64,000 nucleotides of DNA from Anaerosolibacter carboniphilus (GCF_014205875.1 NZ_JACHEN010000009.1:62001-126000); one strand, 5' to 3'; positions 18,697-28,495 are shown, counted from the stretch's first letter. A program made the numbers and translations. Notes: generated from the sequence alone by a model not told the origin.

Positions 18697-19491
18697 TCAT
18701 TCATCATTTTGCTTATCTTCCATCATCCTAGAAGTCTCTTCAGTTAGTGTGGATAAATAAATACTGCCAAGTATGCCCTCCCAATCCTTGCTATTGACTA
18801 TAATAATATCTCTATCCATGTATTTCTTATGAACGCTCCAATAATAGCCCGGTATATAGGATGTTGAATTCTCCTGATAATACAATCCATCTTTGATATT
18901 ATCGACCAATATGATCATTCTTGATGTATCATCCCTTGAAACATAATAATCTTCTGGCAAGTATCCTTGGTTTACAAGCCAAGCGTTTTCTCCTTTATGA
19001 AATTCAGGTGCCCCGTGGATTTTTGTTATTGCCGGATAAATCTCCTCTTCAAAATGCTTCTTCATCTTGTTTATTTGATCCGCTGAAATAGAATCTGCAT
19101 TTCGCAAATCATCTTCTGGATAAGATAAATCATTAGCCACCCATATTTCTACATGTTCAGCTGTGTCCCTTAATGAAAACATCTTTGGATTCAGTTCATA
19201 GTCCAAAAAGTATTTTGTTTTTTCATCTATAATAGAGCTAGCTTTTTTATTTACACCATTTATCTCGTAAAGGTCTAGACCTTCAACATTCTCGATCACT
19301 TTTTTGTCTGCTTCTTCTAAATAGCCCTTTTTCCCTATAAGTCTATTTAGCATATCAGTGATTCTTATGGGATTTGATTCCCCATAGCTTAAGGAGATTT
19401 CATCTTGGGACGCATATGTAAATTCTTTGGGTAGAAAAATACATAGCGTTAACCCACCAACTAGAATTGCTGTAATCGTTTTTTTAAACAT
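18697..19491 (-). CDS. Secreted protein resembling the N-terminal part of a metallopeptidase, apparently truncated
   Basis: An N-terminal signal peptide (MFKKTITAILVGGLTLCIF, cleavage near YAS-QDE) shows export. The body has EIWVANDLSYPEDDLRN and RMIILVDNIKDGLYYQ followed by a DRDIIIVNSKDWE segment. I recall this order in M6/M30-like clostridial proteins, where an HExxH motif comes next. Here the frame ends about 25 residues later without HExxH, so the catalytic part is missing. ATG at 19491 follows AGGAGGATTAGCT; the frame is open upstream to 19569. Confidence 0.55.
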   Translation of the reverse strand: MFKKTITAILVGGLTLCIFLPKEFTYASQDEISLSYGESNPIRITDMLNRLIGKKGYLEEADKKVIENVEGLDLYEINGVNKKASSIIDEKTKYFLDYELNPKMFSLRDTAEHVEIWVANDLSYPEDDLRNADSISADQINKMKKHFEEEIYPAITKIHGAPEFHKGENAWLVNQGYLPEDYYVSRDDTSRMIILVDNIKDGLYYQENSTSYIPGYYWSVHKKYMDRDIIIVNSKDWEGILGSIYLSTLTEETSRMMEDKQNDE

Positions 19492-19569
19492 AGCTAATCC
19501 TCCTCTTCTCTTTCGTTCAATCAAGAACTTTTCTCCCTTATTACAGTTTTTTATAGATTTCTTTATCAT

Positions 19570-19821
19570 GAATTATATAGGATTCCTTTAGAAAATTTTG
19601 TAATAACGCCTTGTCCTATTACTTGTTCTTTTCATGTATTCTGTTACTTTATTAGGCTTCAACTTTTAATATGTCGTAACCTACTCTATTTATTGTGGTA
19701 CATCGCTATAACATCCACAAAAAATAAATACAATATTTTTCTTTTATTACAAGTCTTGGCTTGACTAAAGGCCAGAACTGAATATTTATATATATATATT
19801 TATTTTTATGAATTTTCTATA
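19570..19821. other. Non-coding A/T-rich interval
   Basis: No gene or structured RNA was recognised. The 3' part holds a run of alternating TA (about 19780-19805) just upstream of the aconitase promoter. Confidence 0.5.
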
Positions 19822-19851
19822 TTGACTTCCACTTAATCATTTATGTATAAT
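19822..19851 (+). promoter_or_regulatory. Sigma-A type promoter of the aconitase operon
   Basis: TTGACT at 19822-19827 and TATAAT at 19846-19851 with an 18-bp spacer, about 41 bases before the ATG. Confidence 0.75.
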
Positions 19852-19865
19852 TGTATACAATTATA
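19846..19865 (+). promoter_or_regulatory. Perfect 20-bp palindromic operator candidate over the -10 box
   Basis: TATAATTGTATACAATTATA is identical to its reverse complement. It starts at the -10 hexamer and covers the expected transcription start, an ideal place for a repressor. The core TTGTATACAA resembles GntR-type half-site spacing, and the outer ATAA/TTAT arms recall the Bacillus CcpC box of citB and citZ. Which regulator binds is unknown. Confidence 0.6.
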
Positions 19866-19892
19866 CTATTATATCGTTAGGAGTGATCTTCT

Positions 19893-21821
19893 ATGAATAA
19901 AAATTTAGTAATGCAGATTCTTGAAAAAAACCTTCTTTCTGGAAAGCTTACGGAAGGAAACGAAGTCTCTATCAGAGTAAACCAAACGCTCACTCAAGAT
20001 TCTACTGGTACAATGGTTTACCTCCAACTTGAAGCAATGGCTATTGAAAAGATCCAAACAGATCTTTCTGTTGCATATATTGACCACAATACATTGCAAA
20101 CTGGTTTTGAGAATGCAGATGATCATGAATTCATTAAGACGGTCGCTGCAAAATATGGCATTGTTTATTCCAAGCCTGGCAATGGAATCTGCCATCAGCT
20201 ACACTTAGAAAGATTTGCAAAGCCTGGTGGTGTGCTTCTTGGCTCTGACAGCCATACGCCAACCTGCGGTGGCTTGGGTATGCTGAGTATTGGTGCTGGC
20301 GGGCTAGATGTGGCCGTTGCCATGGCAAAAGGATATTATTACCTAAAAGTTCCAAAGGTCTTAAAGATAGAGCTAATTGGTCAGTTGCGTCCTTGGGTTT
20401 CAGCAAAAGACATTATTCTATTCATTCTAGGCAAGCTCAGCGTTAAGGGCGGCGTCGGCTACATCATTGAGTATGCTGGTGATGGCATCAAACAGCTCTC
20501 CGTAACGGATAGAGCAACGATTACCAATATGGGTGCCGAACTGGGTGCAACCACTTCCATATTCCCCAGCGATGAGATTACAAAAGATTTTCTAATAAGA
20601 CAGGATCGCGAAGAGGATTTTAACTATTTACAAGCTGATCTTGGCGCTTCATATGACAAAGAAATGGTGATTGACTTGAGTGATATTCAGCCTATGACTG
20701 CCCTGCCTCACAGTCCAGACAATGTTGCAACCGTCGAGAGTGTTTCAGGGATTAAAGTAGATCAAGTTGCAATTGGCAGTTGCACCAACGCATCCTATAC
20801 AGATCTTATGAAGGTAGCAAAAATACTGAAAGGTAAAAAAATCCATAAGGACGTTAGCCTAGTAATTTCTCCAGGTTCAAGCAGCATACTCAAAATGCTT
20901 TCCGATAATGGCGCTCTTGGAGACCTTATTCAAGCAGGCGCAAGGATTTTAGAAGCATCCTGTGGTCCTTGTATCGGGATGGGCCAAGCACCTAAATCCA
21001 AAGCAATTTCCCTTAGAACTTTTAACCGAAACTTTCAAGGACGATGTGGTACCGATAATGCAGGCGTATACTTAGTAAGTCCAGAGACAGCAGCTGTTTC
21101 AGCAATCACAGGGCACCTAACGGACCCTAGATCCTATGGAAATGAGGTACAGATCACAATTCCTGAAACATACCATATATCTAATAACTATTTTATTTTT
21201 TCAGATCAAGACAGTTGGGATACACAGATTGTTATGGGGCCAAATATTAAGCCTTTTCCAATCAATAAGCCTCTGGAATCCTCTATCAAAGGGAAAATAT
21301 TGCTAAAGACATCAGACAATGTAACTACCGATGACATCATGCCATCTCACGCAGGCCTTTTGCCTTATCGCTCCAATATTCCAGAGCTATCCAAGTACTG
21401 TTTTGGTACGCTCATGGATGACTTCCATATAATAGCTAGAAAGTATCAAGGCGGATTTATCATAGGTGGCGAAAATTATGGTCAGGGTTCAAGCCGTGAG
21501 CATGCTGCCCTAGTTCCCCTATACCTTGGGGTAAAAGGAGTTATTGCTAAATCCTTTGCTAGAATTCATAAAGCGAATCTAATAAATGCAGGTATTCTTC
21601 CCCTCATCTTCATAAATAAGGATGATTATGCTTTCATTGATCCACTAGACGAATTAGAATTTCCTGATATCCTAGAAGCTTTAAGTCAACACAAGGAAAT
21701 TTCTCTATATAATGTGACAAAAAATATTTACATCAAAGTAAAATTCGAAGGTTCTTCCCGTGATGCTCAAATATTAATGGCTGGTGGATATCTAAACCAT
21801 GCCAAAGAGATAGTTCTATAA
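19893..21821 (+). CDS. Aconitate hydratase, monomeric Aquifex-type
   Basis: Aconitase interconverts citrate and isocitrate through a [4Fe-4S] cluster. The 642-residue sequence has the three cluster cysteines: Cys297 in GSCTNAS, and Cys357 and Cys360 in SCGPCIGMG. The substrate-binding swivel motif GSSREHAAL lies in the C-terminal domain. The N-terminal block TLTQDSTGTMVYLQLEAM and the length place it with the short aconitases rather than the 900-residue AcnA. A GGAGTGATC site precedes the ATG. It is the first gene of an operon with isocitrate dehydrogenase (19-bp gap) and citrate synthase. Confidence 0.95.
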   Translation: MNKNLVMQILEKNLLSGKLTEGNEVSIRVNQTLTQDSTGTMVYLQLEAMAIEKIQTDLSVAYIDHNTLQTGFENADDHEFIKTVAAKYGIVYSKPGNGICHQLHLERFAKPGGVLLGSDSHTPTCGGLGMLSIGAGGLDVAVAMAKGYYYLKVPKVLKIELIGQLRPWVSAKDIILFILGKLSVKGGVGYIIEYAGDGIKQLSVTDRATITNMGAELGATTSIFPSDEITKDFLIRQDREEDFNYLQADLGASYDKEMVIDLSDIQPMTALPHSPDNVATVESVSGIKVDQVAIGSCTNASYTDLMKVAKILKGKKIHKDVSLVISPGSSSILKMLSDNGALGDLIQAGARILEASCGPCIGMGQAPKSKAISLRTFNRNFQGRCGTDNAGVYLVSPETAAVSAITGHLTDPRSYGNEVQITIPETYHISNNYFIFSDQDSWDTQIVMGPNIKPFPINKPLESSIKGKILLKTSDNVTTDDIMPSHAGLLPYRSNIPELSKYCFGTLMDDFHIIARKYQGGFIIGGENYGQGSSREHAALVPLYLGVKGVIAKSFARIHKANLINAGILPLIFINKDDYAFIDPLDELEFPDILEALSQHKEISLYNVTKNIYIKVKFEGSSRDAQILMAGGYLNHAKEIVL

Positions 21822-21839
21822 AAGAAAGGAAGATGAACA

Positions 21840-22841
21840 ATGTATCATATTACACTCATCCCTGGGGATGGCATAGGACCAGAAGTCGCAGAAGCGACCA
21901 AAGCTGTTATTGAAGCTTCAGGTGCAAAAATTCAATGGGAAACTGTAAATGCAGGTCTTGATGTATTAGAAACAACAGGTACGCTTGTACCAGACGGAGT
22001 TTTTGATAGTCTAGAAAAAACAAGAATCGCTCTAAAAGGCCCTATTACAACACCAATTGGCTCTGGATTTAGAAGTATTAATGTAATGTTAAGAAAAAAA
22101 TATGATTTGTTTTCTAATACACGTCCTGTAAAAACCATTCCAGGCATCGATGTACCTTTCCAAAATGTTGATCTCATCATCTTTAGAGAAAATACTGAAG
22201 ATCTATACATTGGTGAAGAAAGGATGCTCCATGATAATGCTGCTGAAGGTATAAAGCGAATTACGAAAGAAGGCTCTTTCAGAATTATCAAAGCAGCTTT
22301 CAACTACGCAAATCAAAACAACAAATCAAAAGTAACTGTTGTTCATAAGGCTAACATTATGAAGCTTACTGATGGTCTCTTTCTTCAGTGCGCCCGTGAA
22401 GTAGCGAAAGACTATCCCCATATTCAGCTTCAGGAAGTCATTGTAGATAATATGTGTATGCAGTTGGTTATGAATCCCAGTCAGTTTCAAGTCATCGTTA
22501 CAACCAATCTTTATGGTGATATTCTCTCAGATCTTTGTGCCGGTCTCGTTGGCGGCCTAGGTATTGTTCCAGGAGCAAATATAGGAGAAAATATGGCGAT
22601 CTTTGAAGCGGTTCATGGAAGTGCTCCCGATATCGCCGGAAAGAATTTAGCCAACCCCATAGCTATGATTTTAACTGGAGCTATGATGCTGAATTATCTA
22701 GGTGAATCAATCAAATCCCGTTCCATTTATCAAGCTGTAGAAGCTACAGTGATTCAAGGCAAGTTTATTACAAAAGACTTAGGGGGTTCTGCTTCCACAA
22801 AAGATATGACAAATGCAATAATAGAAAATATACAATTATAA
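21840..22841 (+). CDS. Isocitrate dehydrogenase, NAD-dependent type
   Basis: This enzyme oxidatively decarboxylates isocitrate to 2-oxoglutarate. The 333-residue length matches the short NAD-dependent branch of the isocitrate/isopropylmalate dehydrogenase family. Visible motifs are the start LIPGDGIGPEV, the substrate loop SxxN as GSGFRSINVMLRK, FRENTEDLYIG, and the signature NLYGDILSDLCAGLVGGLG. Its place between aconitase and citrate synthase supports isocitrate over isopropylmalate as substrate. AAAGGAAG precedes the ATG. Confidence 0.92.
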   Translation: MYHITLIPGDGIGPEVAEATKAVIEASGAKIQWETVNAGLDVLETTGTLVPDGVFDSLEKTRIALKGPITTPIGSGFRSINVMLRKKYDLFSNTRPVKTIPGIDVPFQNVDLIIFRENTEDLYIGEERMLHDNAAEGIKRITKEGSFRIIKAAFNYANQNNKSKVTVVHKANIMKLTDGLFLQCAREVAKDYPHIQLQEVIVDNMCMQLVMNPSQFQVIVTTNLYGDILSDLCAGLVGGLGIVPGANIGENMAIFEAVHGSAPDIAGKNLANPIAMILTGAMMLNYLGESIKSRSIYQAVEATVIQGKFITKDLGGSASTKDMTNAIIENIQL

Positions 22842-22866
22842 AAATAAATCTACGGGAGGTTTCAAA

Positions 22867-24225
22867 ATGAGCAATTCAATTGCAATAGATTTCTTGCACA
22901 ATTTAGCAGTCTTAGCTGAAAAAAATAATTATATAGCGTCCGAGTTGTATCAGAAACACAACGTAAAACGAGGCCTCCGAAACGAAAATGGAACCGGAGT
23001 ACTAGTCGGCCTTACAAATGTTGCTTCAGTTCAGGGTTATAAATTGGAAGGTAATATCAAGAAACCAGCTGAAGGAAAGCTTTTCTATCGTGGTATCAAC
23101 GTCGAAGATTTTGTTTTAGGTTTTCAGAATCAAAAGAGAAGGGGTTTTGAGGAATGTGTCTACCTTTTACTGTTCGGAGTACTTCCTACAGAAGAACAGC
23201 TTGCCCAATTCAATCAATTATTAGATGAACATCGATATCTACCTGCGAACTTCACGGAAAATATGATTCTTAAGATACCGAGTAAGGATATTATGAATAA
23301 GCTTCAGCGAAGTATCTTGGTTCTCTATTCTCATGATGAAAACCCAGATGATACGACGATTTCTAATGTGTTAAGACAAAGTATCCAGTTAATTTCTCGT
23401 TTCCCTACAATTATATCTTACGGTTATCAGGCTAAAGCCCATTACTTTGACAATAAAAGCTTATTCATTCACGCTCCTCAAGCTGGCATTGGAACTGCTG
23501 AAAATATTTTATACATGACTCGGCCCGATAATGCTTATACACAAACAGAAGCAGAAATTTTAGACCTAGCCTTGGTCATTCACGCAGACCATGGAGGAGG
23601 GAATAATTCTGCCTTCGCAACCCATGTTGTGTCCTCATCTGGCACTGATACCTATTCTTCTATTGTAGCTGCCATTGGTTCCTTAAAAGGCCCTAAACAT
23701 GGAGGCGCCAATATTAAGGTGCGGGAAATGGTTCTAAATATTAAAGAAAATGTTTCTCGTATAAATGATCGGGGCATATTAAAGGATTATCTCTGGAAAA
23801 TTATCAAAAAAGAAGCCTTTAACCAAGAAGGCTTAATATATGGCATGGGACACGCTGTCTATACAAAATCTGATCCCCGTACAAGTTTGCTGAAAGGTAA
23901 AGCATTCGAGCTAGCCATTGAAAAGGATAGGGTTGACGAATTTAATCTATACAAAAATATCGAGGAACTTTCCTTAGAATTATTTAAGGAACTCAAGGGG
24001 GATTCCTATGATATCTGCGCCAATGTCGATCTATACTCTGGTTTCGTATATGAGATGTTAAATATTCCACCCGAACTTTATACCCCATTGTTCGCCACTT
24101 CGAGGATTGCTGGCTGGTGTGCCCACAGAATTGAGCAATTGGTAAGCGACCAAAAAATTATCCGTCCTGCCTACGCAAATACATGTCTTACAGAAAAATA
24201 TATCCTCTTGCAAGAAAGAGCTTAA
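22867..24225 (+). CDS. Citrate synthase
   Basis: Citrate synthase condenses oxaloacetate with acetyl-CoA. The 452-residue sequence belongs to the citrate/2-methylcitrate synthase family. It shows HADHGGGNNSAF, the catalytic His in GPKHGGAN, His in GMGHAVYTKSDPR and the catalytic Asp in NVDLYSGFVYEM. With aconitase and isocitrate dehydrogenase it completes an oxidative half-cycle to 2-oxoglutarate, the usual arrangement in anaerobes making glutamate. GGGAGG precedes the ATG, and a long palindromic terminator follows. Confidence 0.93.
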   Translation: MSNSIAIDFLHNLAVLAEKNNYIASELYQKHNVKRGLRNENGTGVLVGLTNVASVQGYKLEGNIKKPAEGKLFYRGINVEDFVLGFQNQKRRGFEECVYLLLFGVLPTEEQLAQFNQLLDEHRYLPANFTENMILKIPSKDIMNKLQRSILVLYSHDENPDDTTISNVLRQSIQLISRFPTIISYGYQAKAHYFDNKSLFIHAPQAGIGTAENILYMTRPDNAYTQTEAEILDLALVIHADHGGGNNSAFATHVVSSSGTDTYSSIVAAIGSLKGPKHGGANIKVREMVLNIKENVSRINDRGILKDYLWKIIKKEAFNQEGLIYGMGHAVYTKSDPRTSLLKGKAFELAIEKDRVDEFNLYKNIEELSLELFKELKGDSYDICANVDLYSGFVYEMLNIPPELYTPLFATSRIAGWCAHRIEQLVSDQKIIRPAYANTCLTEKYILLQERA

Positions 24226-24233
24226 AATGCTAT

Positions 24234-24281
24234 AAATAAAGTAACAGAGGTACCGATATCGGTACCTCTGTTACTTTATTT
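24234..24281. terminator. Bidirectional terminator, perfect 48-bp palindrome
   Basis: The 48 bases are fully self-complementary around a central GATATC, with GGTACC in both arms and A/T-rich ends giving T-runs in both directions. It lies between converging genes (stop of citrate synthase at 24225, stop of the sugar-binding protein at 24288). Confidence 0.85.
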
Positions 24282-24287
24282 GTACTA

Positions 24288-25373
24288 TTACAATCCTGAA
24301 GAATTTCTGTAAACCTCATCGCCCATATGGAATCCATCTTTTATAATGGTTTCATCAATATTCTCCTTATCAACGGCTACTGGGGCTACCATAAAGTAAG
24401 GGATATTATATTTTCCGTCATAAATCGTACTTTCCAACCCCAATGGCTCACCTTTGGCTAGCTTAATGGCCAATTCTGCTGCTGCATCTGTTAATTTTCC
24501 TATGGGTTTATATACCGTCATCAGTTGAGTGCCCTCCACAACCCTTTGGCATGCAGCCAAATCCGCATCTTGACCTACTACAACTGTTTTACCGGCCAGC
24601 CGATGCTCTGACAATGCCCCTATGATGCCATCAGCAAGACCATCATTTCCCGCAATAATAGCGTGAATGGCATTTTCATTTTGCAGCAGCTCATCGGTCA
24701 CTTTGAAAGCAAACTCACTCATCCAGTTCGGGGCCCATTCTTCAGAAATAATTCTTATACGACCACTTTTTACTTCTGGTTGCAGTACAATATCATAACC
24801 TTCTTTGATCATTTTTGTATTATAATCGCTGGTAGCACCATTAATCACAAGAACTTGTCCCTCTTGTATATGATCTAGAACAGCTTGCGCCATCATTTGT
24901 CCTACCTTCACATTATCAAAAGAAATATAAGCATCTACATTCGATTTAAGGACAAGCCTATCATAGGAAATTACCTTTACTCCTTGACGTTTGGCCATTT
25001 CCACGGCGGTTGCAGCCTTTTCCAAATCATTAGGCACAATAATGAGCACATCTATTCCCTGATCTAATAGATATTTAACCTGTTTCAATTGATCCTGATC
25101 ATCATTATTCGCATTTTGTACAATAATTTCGGCCCCAAGTTCTTTCACCTTGCCCATGAGAATATCTCGATCTTTGATCCATCGTTCTTCCTTTAATGTC
25201 CCTAATGAAAAACCAATTTTAATCCGATTATCGACCACTTCAATATTGCTTGGATCCATCGTATTGATATTTTTTTCTCCAATAAGACTTTGGATCGTTA
25301 AATGAATCAGAATAATTAAGATAGTAACTAAAACAGAGAGGAGTATTCGTCTTGCTGTTTTTGTTGTTTTCAT
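24288..25373 (-). CDS. Membrane-anchored sugar-binding protein (XylF-like)
   Basis: A periplasmic-binding-protein type 1 domain follows an N-terminal membrane helix (about residues 9-28). There is no lipobox, so it stays anchored as an uncleaved or poorly cleaved signal. Family blocks include IGFSLGTLKEERWIKDRD, VISYDRLV, VINGATSDYNTKM and AGNDGLADGIIGAL, as in D-xylose-binding XylF. Its ATG overlaps the regulator's stop codon (TAATG), and GAGGTGATT lies upstream. No ABC permease or ATPase gene is nearby, so it may serve sensing rather than uptake. Confidence 0.82.
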   Translation of the reverse strand: MKTTKTARRILLSVLVTILIILIHLTIQSLIGEKNINTMDPSNIEVVDNRIKIGFSLGTLKEERWIKDRDILMGKVKELGAEIIVQNANNDDQDQLKQVKYLLDQGIDVLIIVPNDLEKAATAVEMAKRQGVKVISYDRLVLKSNVDAYISFDNVKVGQMMAQAVLDHIQEGQVLVINGATSDYNTKMIKEGYDIVLQPEVKSGRIRIISEEWAPNWMSEFAFKVTDELLQNENAIHAIIAGNDGLADGIIGALSEHRLAGKTVVVGQDADLAACQRVVEGTQLMTVYKPIGKLTDAAAELAIKLAKGEPLGLESTIYDGKYNIPYFMVAPVAVDKENIDETIIKDGFHMGDEVYRNSSGL

Positions 25374-26980
25374 TATCCAATCACCTCTTGGGACAATGCA
25401 TTTGCTCTATATTCAGTAGGCGTGATGCCCGTTATTTTTTTAAAGATCTTGCTAAAATAATTTGGATCACTGTAACCGATTTTATAACATACTTCTTTGA
25501 TGCTCACCGAACCATCCTTCAATATCTCCTTTGATTTTTCAATCCGTCGCTCAGTGAGATAGTCTACAAAATTTTTTCCTACAGAATCCTTAAAAAATTT
25601 GCTAAAGTAATGATAACTCATGTTCACTTCTTTGGCTGCGTCATCCAGGCTGATATTCCTGTGATAATTTTCATTAATGTATTTAATGGATTTTGCAATT
25701 AACCCGCTTAGTTCCCGTTTCCTTAGGTCTTCAATTCTACTGGAAACATTTTTTAGATAATTCATGTAGCTGGTCTTTAATGCATTGACTTGATGGATCT
25801 TTAGTATATCAGTAAAATAGCTTTGTTCAGCAATGCTGCTTTCCTCAATTTCATACGGGATCGCCCTTTTTAGCATAATTAAAAGTTCTAGAAGTTTTGA
25901 CTTTATTTTATCAATATCGTCCTTATAGTGGGTGGAAAGCCACCAAAAGATTTCCTCGAAAACCTCCAAAACCTCTGATATATTACCTGTGAGCAAGCGA
26001 TCAATTAGATCCTTTTCTTTATTTATTGGATATGTATCTACTTTTTCCAGATGAAATACAATATCTTCAAAATGAGTTACCCCATCGCTCTCTGAAACAG
26101 AGGCGGCTGTATACGCCTCGTTACAGGATTTGGAGAAATATTCTATATCATAGATCCTACCAATACCAATTTTGTAGCGAATTTTGGTATTCCGATGAAT
26201 TCTTTCCATGAGCTTCGTGGCAATATCCATAGACATATTCCGAGCTTCATAGGCATCTATATCTTGATTCACCGGCATATATGCTACAATCCGATCAAGG
26301 AGTGGTGGTCCAATTAAACAGGGATATAAATTCTTTAGTTCTAAGCTGAAAAAGTCGTAAAAACTTTGTTGATACAAACTATTCTTTAAATTTTCTTCCT
26401 TGATATCACTTTCAAAATCATCCACCATCGCCATCATGACATACCCATGCTGTAGTTTCATCGAAAAGATCTCTTCGTAAAACTCTATACCACGGATCAC
26501 TCTCCCATTAAATAACTGAGAATAAACAAATTGCCCTTCCATATGGGGAATAATTTTATCTATCTTCTCCTTCAGCAAAATCTCCCTTTGGATGGCCTCT
26601 CTCTTCACAGAAAGGATGTCACTGATATTTTGAATCGTTTCTACAAGCCGTTGTTTATTGATTGGTTTTAAAAGATACTCATATACACCAAGATTCACCG
26701 CGTCCTTCGCATAATTAAAATACTCATAGGCTGTAATAATTACAAAAATAATATCACTATGGGTATTTTTAATCTGCCGTATGGCATCAATCCCATTGAT
26801 TCCAGGCATGCGAATATCCATAAATATAACATCCGGCTTTAGGTCAAATGCCTTTTCAATGACTTCCCGACCCGATGCAGCCGTACCTACAATTTGAACA
26901 TCTGGCACATGCTTCTCAATGATGAATTTTATAGACTCAATTACTAAATACTCATCATCAGCAATTAGGAGCTTTATCAT
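25373..26980 (-). CDS. Two-component response regulator, YesN/AraC type
   Basis: The 535-residue protein has an N-terminal receiver domain with the acidic pair ADDE, the phospho-acceptor Asp in VIFMDIRMPG and the conserved Lys in LLKPI. A long middle region follows, then a C-terminal pair of AraC-type helix-turn-helix motifs ending in EVCYKIGYSDPNYFSKIFKKITGITPTEYR (split here as read). It is the partner of the kinase gene, which it overlaps by 23 bp. ATG at 26980 is chosen for GGGGGTGAGG upstream; a GTG lies at 26998. Targets are likely sugar-use genes. Confidence 0.9.
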   Translation of the reverse strand: MIKLLIADDEYLVIESIKFIIEKHVPDVQIVGTAASGREVIEKAFDLKPDVIFMDIRMPGINGIDAIRQIKNTHSDIIFVIITAYEYFNYAKDAVNLGVYEYLLKPINKQRLVETIQNISDILSVKREAIQREILLKEKIDKIIPHMEGQFVYSQLFNGRVIRGIEFYEEIFSMKLQHGYVMMAMVDDFESDIKEENLKNSLYQQSFYDFFSLELKNLYPCLIGPPLLDRIVAYMPVNQDIDAYEARNMSMDIATKLMERIHRNTKIRYKIGIGRIYDIEYFSKSCNEAYTAASVSESDGVTHFEDIVFHLEKVDTYPINKEKDLIDRLLTGNISEVLEVFEEIFWWLSTHYKDDIDKIKSKLLELLIMLKRAIPYEIEESSIAEQSYFTDILKIHQVNALKTSYMNYLKNVSSRIEDLRKRELSGLIAKSIKYINENYHRNISLDDAAKEVNMSYHYFSKFFKDSVGKNFVDYLTERRIEKSKEILKDGSVSIKEVCYKIGYSDPNYFSKIFKKITGITPTEYRANALSQEVIG

Positions 26981-28484
26981 CCCAAACCTCACCCCCACTA
27001 TATGGTATTTTTAAAATGACCTTCGTTCCTTCATCAATCTTGCTTTCTACTTCGATAACCTCATGTATTTCTGAAATGTTATAAAAAAGCCTTAACCGAT
27101 CAATGACATTCATCATGCCAATCCCTGTAACATGCCCGCCAATCGTGTCTTCTTGTCCATCGTTCGAAACAATCGTATTTACACGTTTTTCGTCCATCCC
27201 CATCCCATTATCTATTACTTCTATCAAAACTCTATCTTGTCTTAGCTTCACATTCAAATAAATTTCGCCATTTCTTTCCAAATTCTCAAGACCATGAATA
27301 AATGCATTTTCCACAACGGGCTGGATAATTGTGCAAGGCATCTTTACATCTAAACACTCTTCGTCGATATCCATAAAAAAGTCAATACGATTTCCAAATC
27401 TTGTTTTCAAAATATACATATAGTTTTTTACATATTTGATTTCATCCCCTAAGGTAACAGGCTCGTCCAATTTCCTCAGATTATATCTGAATAACTCTGC
27501 GATATTACCCAAAAAGTCCGAGGATTTTTCAGCCCCTTCCATCAGAGAAAGCTGGGAAGCTGCATTTAGAGTATTAAACAGAAAATGAGGATTTATCTGA
27601 GACTGAAGTGATTTTAATTCCGCATCCTTCAGCAAGCTTTTCATCTTTAAATTTTGCATTTCCTGTTCTTTAAGCTTATTTTCGATCTCTGCTTGCCCTT
27701 TGATTTCGTCAATATGGCTTTTGATATTAATTACCATCTTATTAAAGGCCTTCGCTAAGACATGGATTTCATCATCTGTTTGAATTTCAACTGCTCCCAC
27801 ATCAAAGTCACCCTCAGAGATCCTTTCGGCAGCATGGGAGAGCATAACGATTGGCTTCGTTATTCGATAAGTAAACAATATGGCCAGAAAAATATTAATT
27901 GACACGGAACCTATAATAACTAGCAAATTCAAATAGCTGACAAACGTCATGTTTTTATTAATTGCATCATATTTTTGAGATCCCTGCTGTAACTTTCCAT
28001 TTAACAAATTGTTGATATAAAACTTGATATACTCACTTAACTGATTGGAGCGTGTAAAGTGGGCAATATATTCACTGCTAATTCTACCTCGTTTTGCCCG
28101 AACTGCACTATCCGTTTCATTCAGTAAATGATCAATCATAAATCCAATATCTTTCAGTATCAACTGATCCATATCATAAACTGCCGCTCTAGGGATGTTC
28201 CTTGATTTTTCTTGTAAATCATTATAAGTAGTATAATAATTCATCAGCGCCTCAGATGATTTTGAGGTAAGATACTTTTCCAATTCCGTCATCAGTAAAT
28301 TCACATCATTGTTTAAGCTGTTTAGATAAACATAATCTGATATAATAGAGTTCATTCGAGTCAACATAATTCTCGCATTATAATAGGAGAACACACTGGT
28401 GATGCCTAAAAGAATTGTAGTAATCAGATAGTAAATGATTAGTTTTTTTCGGATACCTGTAAATTTCAAAAAGTTTCTATTCAT
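26958..28484 (-). CDS. Sensor histidine kinase, YesM/LytS type
   Basis: Two transmembrane helices (about residues 13-33 and 186-207) flank an extracytoplasmic region of about 150 residues. A HAMP domain (ITKPIVMLSHAAERISEGD), a coiled coil, the His-kinase block LQSQINPHFLFNTLN with the phospho-accepting His, and an HATPase domain (VVENAFIHG, IDNGMGM, GIGMMNV) follow. The upstream anchored sugar-binding protein probably supplies the input, as in the XylFII-LytS-YesN system described for Clostridium beijerinckii. The pairing is by operon order. Confidence 0.9.
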   Translation of the reverse strand: MNRNFLKFTGIRKKLIIYYLITTILLGITSVFSYYNARIMLTRMNSIISDYVYLNSLNNDVNLLMTELEKYLTSKSSEALMNYYTTYNDLQEKSRNIPRAAVYDMDQLILKDIGFMIDHLLNETDSAVRAKRGRISSEYIAHFTRSNQLSEYIKFYINNLLNGKLQQGSQKYDAINKNMTFVSYLNLLVIIGSVSINIFLAILFTYRITKPIVMLSHAAERISEGDFDVGAVEIQTDDEIHVLAKAFNKMVINIKSHIDEIKGQAEIENKLKEQEMQNLKMKSLLKDAELKSLQSQINPHFLFNTLNAASQLSLMEGAEKSSDFLGNIAELFRYNLRKLDEPVTLGDEIKYVKNYMYILKTRFGNRIDFFMDIDEECLDVKMPCTIIQPVVENAFIHGLENLERNGEIYLNVKLRQDRVLIEVIDNGMGMDEKRVNTIVSNDGQEDTIGGHVTGIGMMNVIDRLRLFYNISEIHEVIEVESKIDEGTKVILKIPYSGGEVWDDKAPNC

Positions 28485-28495
28485 GTCATCACCAA

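Noticed and set aside
19780..19810. Alternating TA run as a possible phase-variable element
   Set aside because: It lies about 15-40 bp upstream of the -35 box, is short and imperfect, and has nothing else to support switching.
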